Assembly (NCBI GenBank): GCA_027605045.1
Contig: JAQFWX010000087.1
Coordinates: 86,000 to 149,999 of the forward strand
Reading direction: 5' to 3'
Origin: Phallus indusiatus
Taxonomy: Eukaryota > Basidiomycota > Agaricomycetes > Phallales > Phallaceae
DNA length: 64,000 bases
Part shown: piece by piece, positions 12,187 to 23,478 of the stretch
Layout of the letters: every line of letters starts with the position of its first letter
Numbering within the stretch: position 1 is the first letter of the stretch
Made by a program: the position numbers and the translations under genes
The notes under the pieces: generated by a model
Told to the model about the DNA's origin: nothing
The model's input: the letters and a program-made list of their open reading frames with translations, nothing else
Databases searched by the model: none

Positions 12187-13912
12187 TCATTCCAGCGAGG
12201 TACGAATGCCCTTTTTAGTCAAGGCATCTACAATCCCGGAATCTCTAACGCTACTATAACCATTTTTCTGTACTATCAAAACCTGAACCTCCATTTTCAA
12301 AACCGCTTTCAGGAAAGAATCATCATCCTTAGGCGTCGGTATCCCATCAAATGTGTCCAACATAAGAGTTTTGGGTTTCAGGAAGGCTAACGGTGAGTTT
12401 AGCGGTTCCATCTTTCGGCAATCCGACAATTCCAAGGTATGAAGACAGGGAAGAAGGGCGCGAATTTTGGTGAACGACATCGTGGTGAAAATGGACCATG
12501 CTGAAGCATATAATCTGAGATGTGTGAGTTTGGGAAATTTTCTGAGCAACTCTATGATTGGCGAATAATCAAACGCAGAATTGGCTTCTCCAAAAGGCGG
12601 AACATTGGTTTGTGATTGAGACTACGATTTTGTTTTGACCTGATCCCAAAGTGATCGCCGCTAGTGCCTATGGATAAGTAATCAAGCTCTGAAAATTGAC
12701 ATAATGTATCCGGTGGGATCGTCTCGAAGATGTGAAGGTCACGTAGGGTTCGGTGCGTGTCTCTCGCCGGTGAGTGATTTCTTCCTGTCGGTAACACGTT
12801 GTCTATCATGTAAGACCGGTGAAAACGAGATAATCCAGGGGCCCGAATGCAAGCTGCAAGTTCTCCGATATAATCATACCCCACTATACCCTCAGATTCC
12901 AATAGAAGAGTTTTGAGATTGTTCAAGTCCAATCTACTGATCGTTGATACTCCGCCGTTGCGTATTTTCGATGACGCCTGGGACCATATCTTGTAGTTTT
13001 CTTTTGAGATGTTGAGTTTTAAAGAGTTTAAAAGGTGGCAGTAGGAGAGAAATATAAGAACTTGGGATAGATCGGGTAGGTTGATCGAATATGAAAGTTC
13101 AAGATTCGTCAAATTGTTTTGCGTACCACTACGTGGAGGCGTGAGCCACGGTGGATGTATTTGACACAATTCGAGAGTCTGAAGACGAAAAACGTCTATT
13201 GGCAGGAATTCCGCTAATAGAGCCTGTTCACTAGTATAATCGTGTTCACAAACCGTAGCGACCAAGGATTGTAGTCGGGGTGCATTTAACAGTAGGCCGT
13301 TGGATTTGAGCTTTTGGCATACGCGCCAGAATTCGTGGAAGTCAGCCCATTCAACGCAAAGAGTTAGAGAACGTATCCGGGTAAAAAGGTGCGGAATTAT
13401 CGATGAACCCGTGTCAAAATCGTGTTCAGTCGCTTTGTATAGAGGATATGCCCATATCAAGTCGAGAGGAGCATTTCCGGACCGGCTCATGAGCAACTTT
13501 AAAAATGGGAGGGAGTAAGGTATATTAATAGACGTCCACAAGATTGGCCATCCAAGCGCAGAAGTCCTCCAATGACGACAGACGGATGAGATTCTGACGG
13601 CAGTCATTCCCGGGCACGTTTCGAAAGGCGAGCTTGGAACCAGTACTGCCAACACGAAAATGTCGTAGAGAATATCTGAATCCACCCTGTTTATTCGGAG
13701 TCTGGAGTTGTAGGTATTGTTTAATCGCAATACGATAGAGCGCAGGTCCTTTTTTGTTTTGGTTATAGTGACTGGGGTCATTTGTTTGTCGTGTGTGCTG
13801 GTGATATACTATCAAGCTCAATAAGAAAAACAGTTTGCAAAAATACAACTTACTCGATTGTATCTTGGAGACTCGTGAGATAAGGCAGTAGCTTATCATT
13901 GTAAACATCCAT
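12187..13912 (-). pseudogene. F-box protein, cluster copy 4, frameshifted
   Basis: Exon 1 is 13912-13854 (MDVYNDKLLPYLTSLQDTIE) and exon 2 starts at 13797. The F-box region reads N-R-V-D-S-D-I-L-Y-D-I-F with V-R-I-S-S-V-C-R-H-W-R. The family frame is lost between about 12590 and 12650, where the paralogues have a G-E-x-x-x-x-F-D-Y-S-P-I-I stretch. That stretch and the rest of the C-terminus (P-K-L-T-H-L-R-L, L-P-C-L-H-T-L-E-L, ending KGIRTSLE) continue in a different frame to 12187. Read literally, the protein stops at 12552 after 429 residues. A single small indel explains it. Whether it is a true lesion or an assembly error cannot be told from one sequence. Confidence 0.78.
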
Positions 13913-13996
13913 GTAAGCGGGTCGACAAAAAAGGGAGAGAACCGGACGAGGCGTCGTAACACTAAGAGATGATTTGGAGATTATTCGCGTTTAAAT

Positions 13997-14002
13997 ACGC
14001 GT
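13997..14002. promoter_or_regulatory. ACGCGT box upstream of F-box copy 4
   Basis: ACGCGT lies 85 bp upstream of the start of copy 4, within TTTAAATACGCGTGATATTA. It is flanked by GGAGATTATT before and AAGTCACTCTTGTGAACACT after, which match the promoters of copies 2 and 5 in order. Confidence 0.45.
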
Positions 14003-14419
14003 GATATTACGAGAAAGTCACTCTTGTGAACACTGAGGGTGATATTTCTTAATCGTCGAATGGTTGGTGGTTGACGCGTTGACGAACCTCAGCGGCAGCA
14101 ACCAGCATATGAAAAGGTCCGTGCAGACCGCTTTTTTTCACATGGCGCCTAAAAAACTATGAAAGAGATCATTTGTTTCATGACACACGTATGTATAGTT
14201 GTCATCATTCTGGGTCTTTTTTTTCCTTGCGACTGTATTGCGTCAGATTAATATCGATTAATATTCAAGCAGTCTTCTATATGATTTTCAGGATTTGAGT
14301 AGTCTTTACGTTCTGAAAATTTGGCAACCTTATTAAAACTCGGCGTGTTTGGTGTGAAAAAAATTGAACGTTCACACTTGGAAAAGTGTATTTGAAGCAG
14401 AAAGACACATCTTCGGGTT
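14003..14419. other. Intergenic between F-box copies 4 and 5
   Basis: No gene seen. A GCGGCAGCAACCAGC stretch near 14090 resembles sequences at the same relative place upstream of copies 5 and 7 (GGCGGCAAGCAACCGG; AAGCAGCAACCGGC). These are probably remnants of a duplicated promoter block. Confidence 0.4.
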
Positions 14420-16202
14420 TTATTTCAGCCAGACACGAATACGCTTTGTAAGTAAGACATTTATTAACTTGGAATCCCTAGCTTCACTATAGCCGGCTTT
14501 TTCTACCATCAAAACCTTAACCCCAATCTTCAGAACCGCGTCCAAAAAAGCATCGTCATCAGAGGATGTCCCTTCAAATGTGTCCAAAATCAGAGTTTTG
14601 GGTTTCAAGTACCGTAGCGGCGATTTCAGCAGTTTCGTCATCTGGCAATCTGACAACTCTAATGTACGAAGGCGAGGAAATAGGGCGCGAATCTCAATAC
14701 TCGACATAGATGTGAAAATAGACCATGCTGGGGAAGATAAACTGAGATGCGTTAGTTTCGGCATGATGCGGATTAACTCGATGATCCGGGAATGGTCGAA
14801 CTTCGACTCATATAGTTCTCCTGAGATATCCAGCGGGGTGTACGCGGGAGAACGTTCATATCTTGCACAGATTTTGAATCCACCGTAACCTCGGAAAATT
14901 ATGGATAGATAGGTGAGGCCTGTAAATTGAGGAGAAGACAGGATCCCAGACGGAATCGATTCAAAGATGTTAAAAGGTGTGGCAATTTGAGGTACTCGGT
15001 AGTTGTACGGGATGCCTAGGTCGCGGGAATATGAAAGTCGGGGGACATAGTCATTGTAATACCTCCGTAGATGGGCCACATTTGGAGCGCGAATGCAGAC
15101 CGAAAGCTCTTGAATGTAGTGGGAGCCCTTTGTACCCTCGGTTTTTAATATGAGATTTTTGAGGTTATAAAGGTTTACTTGGCCGATTGGTAACCCATTC
15201 ATCGACCGCGTCGCTGCTACTGTGGAAATTTGTGCCTCCTCCTCTTCTTCTTCATCCACTTCCTCCCCGTCATCGTCATAGCTATCGTCACCGTCTTCGT
15301 TGTCAGCGTATCTATTTAGCATGTTGAGCTCTAGCTCTCTCAAGAGGGGACAATTCGAGAGAAAAACGAGAAGTTGGGATAGATTTGGGTATTTAACTGA
15401 ATATGTAAGTGAGAGAATTGTTAATCGATTGGAGGGAAGCGAGAGCCAAGGTAGATGTAATTCGCGCATCTTGAGTTCAAGTAGGCAGGAGATGTCTACT
15501 GGAAAGTGATCTGTTAGTATTATTGGTCCGCGGCGATCATAGACGGTGGAGCCTTTGACTTTGAGCATGATACTGTGTAAGCACTGTAGTTGTAACGGCG
15601 CAGTTTTCGACTTTTTCAGGATGCGTTGAATGTGAAAAAGGTCGGTAAATGAAAGGCGAAGAGTTATAGAAGATGACCGGGAAAAAATGTATGGAATGGT
15701 TGATGAAACCGTGTTGAAATGGCGACCGTAGTCGAATAGTTGGCTTGACCATCTCGACGTAAGAGGAACATCCCTAGACCGGTTCATGAACAGATCCAGC
15801 ATACGACGGGGGTAGGGTATGTCGATAAATGACCATAATGTTGACCACTCTAAAGCACATGTTCTCCAATGATGACAGACAGATGAAATTCTGACGGCAG
15901 TCTTTGCCGGCGATGCGAGTGTACTAGACGAAGTTTGGACTGCTAATACGAAAATATCGTGAAGGATATCTGGAACCACTTTGTTTATTGGAAGACTGGA
16001 GTTATGGATGCTGTTCAATCGCAATACGATAGAGTTGAGTCCCCGCTGCGTTTGGATTAATGTGTCCGGGGTCATGTTTTTGTCGTACGTTCTAAAACTA
16101 ATGTGTTATCGATGAAAAAAGTGTTTTCAATAACTCGACTCACTCTACGGTATTTTTGAGTCCCATAATATATGGTAACAGCTCGTCATTGTATAATTCC
16201 AT
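14420..16202 (-). CDS. F-box protein, cluster copy 5
   Basis: Two exons, 16202-16144 (MELYNDELLPYIMGLKNTVE) and 16091-14420, join at phase 2 to 576 residues. The F-box reads N-K-V-V-P-D-I-L-H-D-I-F, then V-R-I-S-S-V-C-H-H-W-R. After L-L-R-E-L-E-L-N-M-L-N there is an acidic insert of about 30 residues, nearly all Asp and Glu, coded at 15220-15305. Copy 9 at 27.3 kb has a similar insert at the same place, and copy 7 a shorter one. The C-terminal landmarks are intact (P-K-L-T-H-L-S-L-S-S-P-A-W; F-P-R-L-R-T-L-E-L). Copies 5 and 9 are the closest pair in the window by eye and lie on opposite strands. SCF substrate recognition is a family inference. Confidence 0.87.
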
Positions 16203-16562
16203 GAACAGTTAATCGTTATTCGTCGAGCAAAGGAACTGAGGTAGCCTCGAGCTTGAAGAAAACCCCAAGTATGTGGGATTATGAAAGCTAAGTACGCGTT
16301 TTAAAGTGTTCTTTAGAGACAAGACCAGTTACTCTTATGGACACCACAAGTGAAGTTGTGGAAAATTTTCTTGGGTGAGGTTCGTTTTGCTGAAACAGTT
16401 GGGGACAAAAACTCAGCTGGGCGGCAAGCAACCGGCAACAGTCAATAACTCGGAATAAAGCGCGATTCAATTGTCTTTGCTCTCTGGCGTAGAAAAGGAG
16501 ATCAAGGCTTACAAGACGCATGATACCCTACTAGTAGTATAAAGCAACACTCTGTATCAGTT
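16203..16562. other. Upstream region of F-box copy 5
   Basis: No separate gene seen. Besides the ACGCGT box it holds the GGGCGGCAAGCAACCGGCAA block near 16420 shared with other cluster promoters. Confidence 0.45.
16294..16299. promoter_or_regulatory. ACGCGT box upstream of F-box copy 5
   Basis: ACGCGT followed by TTTTAAA lies about 92 bp upstream of the start of copy 5. Its position and following T-rich run match those upstream of copies 1 and 2. Confidence 0.45.
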
Positions 16563-16870
16563 TTATTCTAGCCATATACAAACATGGTTCGTAATCAAAG
16601 AGCTTATAAGGGAGTCCCTAGCTTCACTATAACTTTCTTTTGTAATATCAAAACCTCAACTCCCATTTTCGAAACCACATCCAGGAAAAAATCATGATGG
16701 GACAGTATCCCATTAAGCGTGTCCAGAATGAGGGTTTTGAGTTTCAAGTAGACTAAGGGAGAACTCAGTGGGTCCATCTTTTGACAACCCGACAATTCCA
16801 AGGTATTAAGGCAAGGAAGAAGGGTGCAGATCTCGGTGTCTGACATCGGAGTGAAAATGGACCATGCTGC
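16563..16870 (-). pseudogene. F-box family 3' fragment (copy 6)
   Basis: Only the last 100 or so residues of the family are present, starting abruptly at A-W-S-I-F-T-P-M-S-D-T-E-I and continuing through L-P-C-L-N-T-L-E-L, L-I-L-D-T-L and F-L-D-V-V-S-K-M-G-V-E-V-L-I. A frameshift near 16635 interrupts the ending; the family continuation (ESYSEARDS... to ICIWLE-like) resumes in another frame and stops at 16563. There is no F-box and no first exon. This is a 5'-truncated, decayed duplicate. Confidence 0.8.
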
Positions 16871-17157
16871 ACAAATTATTGTATTCGTTTTGTCCATATC
16901 ATAATGCACACTCGGGGTCGAAAATTGAACGTGTATTATGCTTGGGCTGGAAGTGCTACTCACTCAGTCTCCCAGTCACCAAGGCTTAATTACATATTGC
17001 CATGCACATTGTGATTAGAACGGAAAGGATATCCCCAAGAGCCGGCGCAGCGACCACATGCAGTCACATTACGACAAATACGGGAGGTGTACTGATATAG
17101 ATAGCACCGTAGCAGGGTCATAGCTGGAAGAGCGGACTTGAAACGAAACAAGGTGAT
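16871..17157. other. Spacer between F-box copies 6 and 7
   Basis: Homology to the F-box family ends sharply at about 16870. The remaining sequence shows no coding or promoter-like match to other copies. Confidence 0.4.
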
Positions 17158-18897
17158 TTATTCCAGCCATATACGAATATCCTTTGCGAGTAAGGATTTT
17201 ACAAGTTCGGAATCTCGATCTTCATTGTAATAATCTTCAAGTAATTTTAAACCTTGTACTTCCATTTTCAAAACCGCGTCAAAGAAAGAATTATCATCAT
17301 CGGATGTTGGTACCCAGTCAAGTACGTCCATCATGAGAGTTTTGGGTTTCAAGTAGGCTAATGGACAAGTCAGCGGTCCTATCTTTCTGCCATACCGGAA
17401 CTGTAGGGTATGAACGTAGGGGAAAAGGGTGCGAATCTCCTCGGCTGACATCGAAGTGAACACAGTCCACGCTGAAGAATAGAAGTAGAGATGTGTCAGT
17501 TTGGGCATGGTACGGATTAATTCGATGATCGATGGAGAACGGTCGAATGATCCACGCGTTTGTCCGGTTATGAGTAGCGCGTTGTCAAGAGAAGAAGGTT
17601 CGCGTCTTGCACAGATTGTGAACTTTCCGTGATCTTGAAAAACCATGTACAAATAACCGAGGCTCGGGAATAAAGAAGAAACTGTTTCCGGTGGAATCGA
17701 ATCGAGAAAGTTAATGGGTGTAGTATTATTAGTACGCGGAGTTTGGTATGTGTCTGTAGAGCCATAATAACTTGAATCTGGACTTGGGGGAATGAAGCCA
17801 GTGTAATGCCTTTCAAACTGAGATATATTTGGAGCGAAAATGCAAGTCGAAAAATCTTGGATATATTCATACCCATTGGTACCCTGGCTATCCAATATAA
17901 ATTTTTTGAGGTTATAAAGGTTTACTCTGTTGATCGTTGACCCGCTTATCGACAGCGTTGCTGCTACTGTGGAAACGAGTGATACAGGTGATAACTCGTC
18001 GTCGTCGTCATCGTAATCAGCATCATCATTTAAAATGGCGAGGTCAAGAAACTCTAGTAGGGGACAATTGGAGAGAAAGACGAGAAGTTGAGGTAGATCT
18101 GGGGGGTTGGTAGAATATGAAAGTGAGAGATCCGTTAATCTATGACATGGAAGAGAAAGCCACGGTAATGCCACCCGTGTATCTTGAGATCCTGAAGACA
18201 GGAGAAGTCTGCTGGCACGTAATCCGTTAATAATATCCGTATAATCCGACGATGAATGAAACCTTGGTCGGCTAGATTGAGTACAGTTTGTAAACGCTGC
18301 ATTTGTAACGGTGTAGATGTAGACTTGTAAAAAGCACGCTGAAGGTTGTCCAGGTCGGTCGTTGAAAGATGAAGACTTAGGGAAAGTAATCAGGAGAAAA
18401 TATATGGCATGGTCGGTGAAACCATGTCGAGATCACGGTCAAAATTAAATCGGGAATTTGTCCATGTCAGCGCGAGAGGAGCACTTCCGGACCGACCCAT
18501 GAACAAATCCAACATTGGACGTGGATAAGGCAAGTCCATGAATGTCCATAAAGTTGACCATCCGAGGGCAGAGGTTCTTCAATGACGACAGACGGATGAG
18601 ATTCTGACGACAGTCGTTCCTGGGCTTGGTTGAAGAGTCGAGGTTTGAACTGCTAACACGAAAATATCATAGAGAACGTCCGGAACCAATTTGTTTATCG
18701 GAATCTTGGAATTGTGGATATTTTTTAATCGCAACATAATGGAGTCTAGTCTCTGCTTCGTCCGGACTATATTATCCGGGGTCATTTCGTCGTCGTGCGT
18801 GCTGGTGCGATGTATTACCAATGGTCAGTGTTTATAATAACTCGACTTACTTTATGGTATTTCTGAGTAAGGTACCAGCGCATCATTGTATAATTCC
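17158..18897 (-). pseudogene. F-box protein, cluster copy 7, multiply disrupted
   Basis: The first exon (near 18897-18848, MELYNDALVPY) is out of frame by a small deletion. Exon 2 begins THDDEMT near 18808 and holds the F-box (N-K-L-V-P-D-V-L-Y-D-I-F). Two tryptophan codons conserved in the paralogues are TGA here: the W of C-R-H-W-R (18581-18579) and the W of I-F-S-W-L (18392-18390). A frameshift near 18175-18200 precedes a long open stretch, 18174-17158, that keeps the whole C-terminal half, including an acidic D/E run near 18010 and P-K-L-T-H-L-Y-F. With two stops and two frameshifts it cannot make a full protein. Confidence 0.85.
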
Positions 18898-19921
18898 ATC
18901 AGTAGCTGATCGTGATAAGTCGGGAAAACGAGCTCAAAGAGAACCGAAGTACGCGAGATAATTCAGATTACCCACAGGAGGAAAAATAAGGCCAGTACAC
19001 GTTTTGATTCGTGTTTTTTACAATGACAATCACTTTTTCGATCACCGTTAGTAAACCTTTTGGAAAAGAAAGGAAAAGAAAGACTTTTTGAAGAGATTCG
19101 TCCAGCTGGCGGCGGATGTCAACAAACCGTCTAAGCAGCAACCGGCAATGATTCGGCATGCCGTGTTTGTCGGAGTTGAATTCACCGTGTTGTTGGAGAC
19201 ACGAAATGCCGACTTTTTATACTTTTTGATTTTGGTAGAAGCTAGGTGTGATAGGGATGAATTATAGTGATGACAACTCCTGGCAGTTCACAAATTATGA
19301 ATCTGAATTTTTTCCAAAAAAATAAATTGATAGGAAAACAAAAATTCTCATGACATTCTCATTGTTATGTCTCATCTTATCTTTCGTCTTGAAGCGGAAG
19401 ATATACTGAGAAAGAATTCGAAGTGGCCGGAAATGCCCATGATCCTTGTTGATGAACGTGTTTTATAATATACCCACCGAACAGGCACATGTAACCACCG
19501 ACGACTGACTCAGTACTCACTGTCTCGTCCCTGATGATGACAATGAATTACGAACATCAGTGTAACTTTCAAGCGAGCACAAAACGAGCAGCTAAGCTTC
19601 GGCGCAGTTCTTGCCCAACTCTTGCCAAGGAAACAGCGGTAAATTGCAGTGCCGGCCACGCGGGTTGTGAAACGGTGAAAAGCTGGCGTAATACGTTTTT
19701 TGACGCCGCCACCACGCCGCCATACCCACTCGTCGCAGTATAATCGACTGTCAGACAGCATCCGCAGTCACGACAGCGGTTTTAATATCGAACCATACGT
19801 ATCATATTATGATCTTATAAAGGTTCGAAAATTTGACTGTGAAATCCGCGTCCACTATCTGACTATCTTGTCGCGTCTCCCTCAGTACCCTTTTTCTTCT
19901 ATCGACCAACATACACAAATC
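18898..19921. other. Divergent promoter region of F-box copies 7 and 8
   Basis: No gene seen. The left side carries the shared AGATTACC and ACACGTTTTG blocks (a degenerate ACGCGT) upstream of copy 7. The right side is the upstream region of plus-strand copy 8. Minor frames at 19510-19761 on both strands have no recognisable content. Confidence 0.45.
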
Positions 19922-21765
19922 ATGGAACTGTGCAACGATTTCTCAGGAAACGATCGCCTTATTGAGTTTAGACATGAGATACTGTAAATAACGTTTCTCT
20001 GAAAACTACAACCTTTTCAACTGAGTTTTACAGCACAAATTCACAGCACTTGACCTTGAATACCATACAACAAACACGTCAAAACCTCAATGGCATTCTT
20101 TCGGAACTGAATACCATCTATAACTCCAAGATTGCCATAAATAAAGTCATACCCGATATACTATACGACATTTTCGTCCTCGCAATCTATGATTCGCCTT
20201 TTCCTGGCACGGCTATTTTGAACATCTCCCACGTTTGTCGTCACTGGAGGAACTCTGCACTGGAATGGCCCAGTTTATGGGGTTTCGTGGATATGAGTGC
20301 CCGTCCGCTCATTCCATTGTTCATGAATCGGTCGGGCGATAATACTCCACTCACCTTTTCGTGGACAACGCGCTATCATCTCCCGCTTTTTGAGCGTCCA
20401 ACTTCAAATACCAGTCATACCGTCATCACAAATTCAAATTTGCAATCCCCGAATGCTTACCGCTCGTCAAAATTGTACTTTGAGTCTCTCGCGAGTCACA
20501 TTTTACCGCGCTTGTGCTCTATGGCTCTTCATCTCACGTTCTCCGAATTCATGGAGATCCGACACGCATTTCAAAACTCTGGATCACTACCACTTCGGCT
20601 GCGGAGTCTGGATCTCGGATTGTATTTTCTTAACGACAATACGCATCCCCATGTCAATATTCCATTGACAGATCTATTACCGATAGATGTGTCTTACCTT
20701 CGAGAAGTCAGGCTTCAGGAAGTCCCTTTACCGTGGTCCGAGCCACCGCACAATAAATTGACACATTTTCGAATCCATTCGCCAAAACAAACGCCTCTGT
20801 TTTCTCAACTTCACACCTTTCTATCTCGTTGTCCTCTTTTGGTCGAATTGGCGGTTGCGCTCTCGGTCGACCGTGTAGAAGATTACGACATGCTTTCCAA
20901 AGATCTCGCCACATTCAGTCAGCCTACCATTCCCGAGACTAATTACCTAGACTTTCCCGATCTTTGTAAACTCGAGCTAGCTTCGCTAGGTCGTTCGCAA
21001 GATTATATGCAATGTCTGGCACGTCACATCAGAACGACGGGATCTTTATCCTGTTTTGATCTGAGATATGACCAATCACCCACCACCATTTCTTCTTCCT
21101 CGCCCTCCTTCAACATTTTCGATCTAGTGCCGACCGAGACGTTCTCCCATTTCAAAAGACATAAATCCTTATTCATCAACCTTTTCAGAGAGAGTGGCAA
21201 TTTCATCATCTACTCGGGACCTAGGGCCCTTTCTTCAGGTGGTCGGCGACACATGGTAAATTCAAGCGGATTGCGACGTCAGTATCACTATCCGCCACCT
21301 AAACAGCTATTTCCTTTTTACATCTCGGGCTCGGGTCTACCAGGTCGTTCATTCGATCACAGACCGTTTTACAAATTGATGGAGTCTATGCCAGAAATAA
21401 CGCATCTTGAATTGGTGTCGTCCGCTTGGGAAATGTTAACCTGGTGGGATGTTGATCTTGCTAAGGTGTTTCCCCATCTCGAAACTCTTGAGTTGTCTGA
21501 TTATCATCATCCCGTACGCGATTGCGTTGATGCATTGCGTCCTCTACCATCATCGGGTGTTCATCTGAAGACACTTGTATTGAAAAAGGTTCGGGTGGAA
21601 ATGTCAGATGATTTCATAAACATTGTGTCTATGATGGGGATACAAGTACTAGAATTAAGGGAGTGTTATGGTGAAGTCGAGTATAGGGTTATTTTGGAGT
21701 TGCGAAATCGGGGGATTTTAGTTATTTTGCCTGAGGAACCGGTATTTAATGTCTTGCAACCATAA
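19922..21765 (+). CDS. F-box protein, cluster copy 8 (divergent)
   Basis: Two exons, 19922-19983 (MELCNDFSGNDRLIEFRHEI) and 20034-21765, join at phase 2 to 597 residues. The first exon keeps MELxND but is otherwise divergent. The linker LSELNTIYNSKIAINKV leads into the F-box I-P-D-I-L-Y-D-I-F, with N-I-S-H-V-C-R-H-W-R downstream. The C-terminal part keeps L-P-W-S, L-S-R-C-P-L-L, F-N-I-F-D-L-V-P-T-E-T-F and P-E-I-T-H-L-E-L-V-S-S-A-W. It is closest to copy 10 in style (R-S-G-x-x-T-P-L-x-x-S-W; H-I-x-P-R-L-C-S). The frame is intact. It is the first cluster copy on the plus strand. Confidence 0.85.
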
Positions 21766-21871
21766 TCGTAGAGTGTTATATTTATTCCTATGTCCAAAAT
21801 TTATACATTGTCGTGTATGTTACATTCAATAATTATATTTTTTTAATGACCAAATAAATACGCAAGATCAA

Positions 21872-23478
21872 TCAATCATCATCCGAGTCCTCAGCTACAA
21901 TGACAACGCTTTTCCCGATATTCTTCCCCTTCAACATATCAACCCACGCAGTCGCGGCATTCTCAAGTCCGTGAACTATTTCTTCCTTGATCTTGATTTT
22001 CCCGGAAGCAATAAGTGGGGGAACTTCGTCATAGAAGCTTTTCGCCCATTTGGCTCTGAAATCTTGCGTCACTATGCCGTGTATATGTATACGTCTTTTA
22101 AAGATCCAGCTTAAAGACTTTGAGAGTATGTACATTAGTAAACCGGAGGCGGTATCGTGTAGAAGAGGGATGAAATACTCACTTTAACGCCATAACGTTC
22201 TTGGTCGTTGTATTCTGACATGTATCCACACGCCTAGTATATTGAAGTCAGGAAGGATAATATACGAGACAAGGGAAAGTTTTACGATTATTCTAGCATG
22301 AAGATTGCAGTTCTCAATCGCGGCTTCCAAAGTGGTTCCACCAACTAAATGGAGATGAAAATTTGCCTTTAGCATGTAGATTAGCCAGCTATAATCCACA
22401 TTGATGGACCTACCATTATCCCAATAAATATCAATAGGTCCATGTTCTCTTAGCACCTCATCGGCTGATGTTGTGTTGTAATTGAAAACAACATCCGCTC
22501 CTAATTCGTTCTTGACGTATTCGACTTTTTCGTCACTGCCAGCTGTAGCGATGACTTTTAAACCTGCTAGTTTAGCGAGCTGAACTACCATCCTGAACAT
22601 AATTCGCAAACGAGGTTATCCAAGAGAGGAAAAGCAATGCTTACATTCCCACAGATCCCGCAGCGGTGGAGACAAACATCGTCTCGCCCTTATCACAATC
22701 AAACATCAGAACCGAACAACGAAGATAAAATATAAAATCACACCTCTTTCATGTCTGCGTGCTCTTTGAGACCCATATAAGCCGTCTGACCAGACCCTCC
22801 CAATGCGCCCATGAACGTGCTCCAAGGGATAGTAGGGTGCTTCGCAACCTTAACCATTGATAGAGCGTCGACGTCAACGGTGAACGCGGGTAACCGTTCA
22901 GGAACGGACGTCTGTTTTCCGTCCCAAGGTTGGACGGTATACGCTTGCCAAGCTGTGTATGCCACAACGAAGAAAGAATGAGAAGAGTACTTGATTAAAA
23001 TGAACTTTATGGGTTGGTGAACTGACGAATCATTCCGACGACGTATTGGCCGACTGCATAGTTTGGGTCTTCCGAGCGTATAACCTTGACGAGACCAAAT
23101 CCGACAAAGCTAGCCAATTGTGAGCGCTCCTCTTTTTTGGGTGGCAATGAATAGGGTCGTAGTGAGTGACATACGTATAACCGATACGCATCGGCGTAGA
23201 ATAGCTGATCCTTTGCGGATCTCTGATAGAAAGAACTTTGAATAAGAGTAGCCCTGCGAGTAGGTGGCGTTGTAGGCTGGGTCGGACACTTACCGTAATC
23301 GTTCTCTAAGCCACGGTTGTGGAGAAACAACAAGCGTTTTGGTTAAGAATCCTCCATTCAGTGACACTTTTTCCAAATCAATCGTCTCAGAGGTGTCGTA
23401 AATGAGGTCTTCGCCGGGGACGGGGTACCCTTTTGGTATCGACTTGTAAATGAGCCGCGGATTAGTTATTTCGGACAT
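21872..23478 (-). CDS. NADPH-dependent enal/enone reductase (MDR family)
   Basis: A gene of about eight exons on the minus strand. In order it encodes an N-terminal GroES-like part (N-P-R-L-I-Y-K-S-I-P-K-G-Y-P-V-P-G; V-V-S-P-Q-P-W-L-R-E-R-L-R-D-P), a middle part (T-I-P-W-S-T-F-M-G-A-L-G-G-S-G-Q-T-A-Y-M-G-L), and the nucleotide-binding glycine motif S-T-A-A-G-S-V-G-M. Then come V-V-Q-L-A-K-L-A-G-L-K-V-I-A-T-A-G-S-D-E-K, G-P-I-D-I-Y-W-D-N, G-K-I-K-I-K-E-E-I-V-H-G-L and a C-terminal G-K-N-I-G-K-S-V-V-I-V. This is the zinc-free medium-chain dehydrogenase group of 2-alkenal reductases and prostaglandin reductases, which reduce alpha,beta-unsaturated carbonyls. The exact substrate is unknown. It is head-to-head with a paralogue at 25085. 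Confidence 0.85.

Noticed and set aside
17158..18581. Repeat-induced point mutation as the cause of the copy 7 stops
   Set aside because: The two TGG-to-TGA changes are not in the CpA context typical of RIP, and they come with indels, so ordinary decay is simpler.
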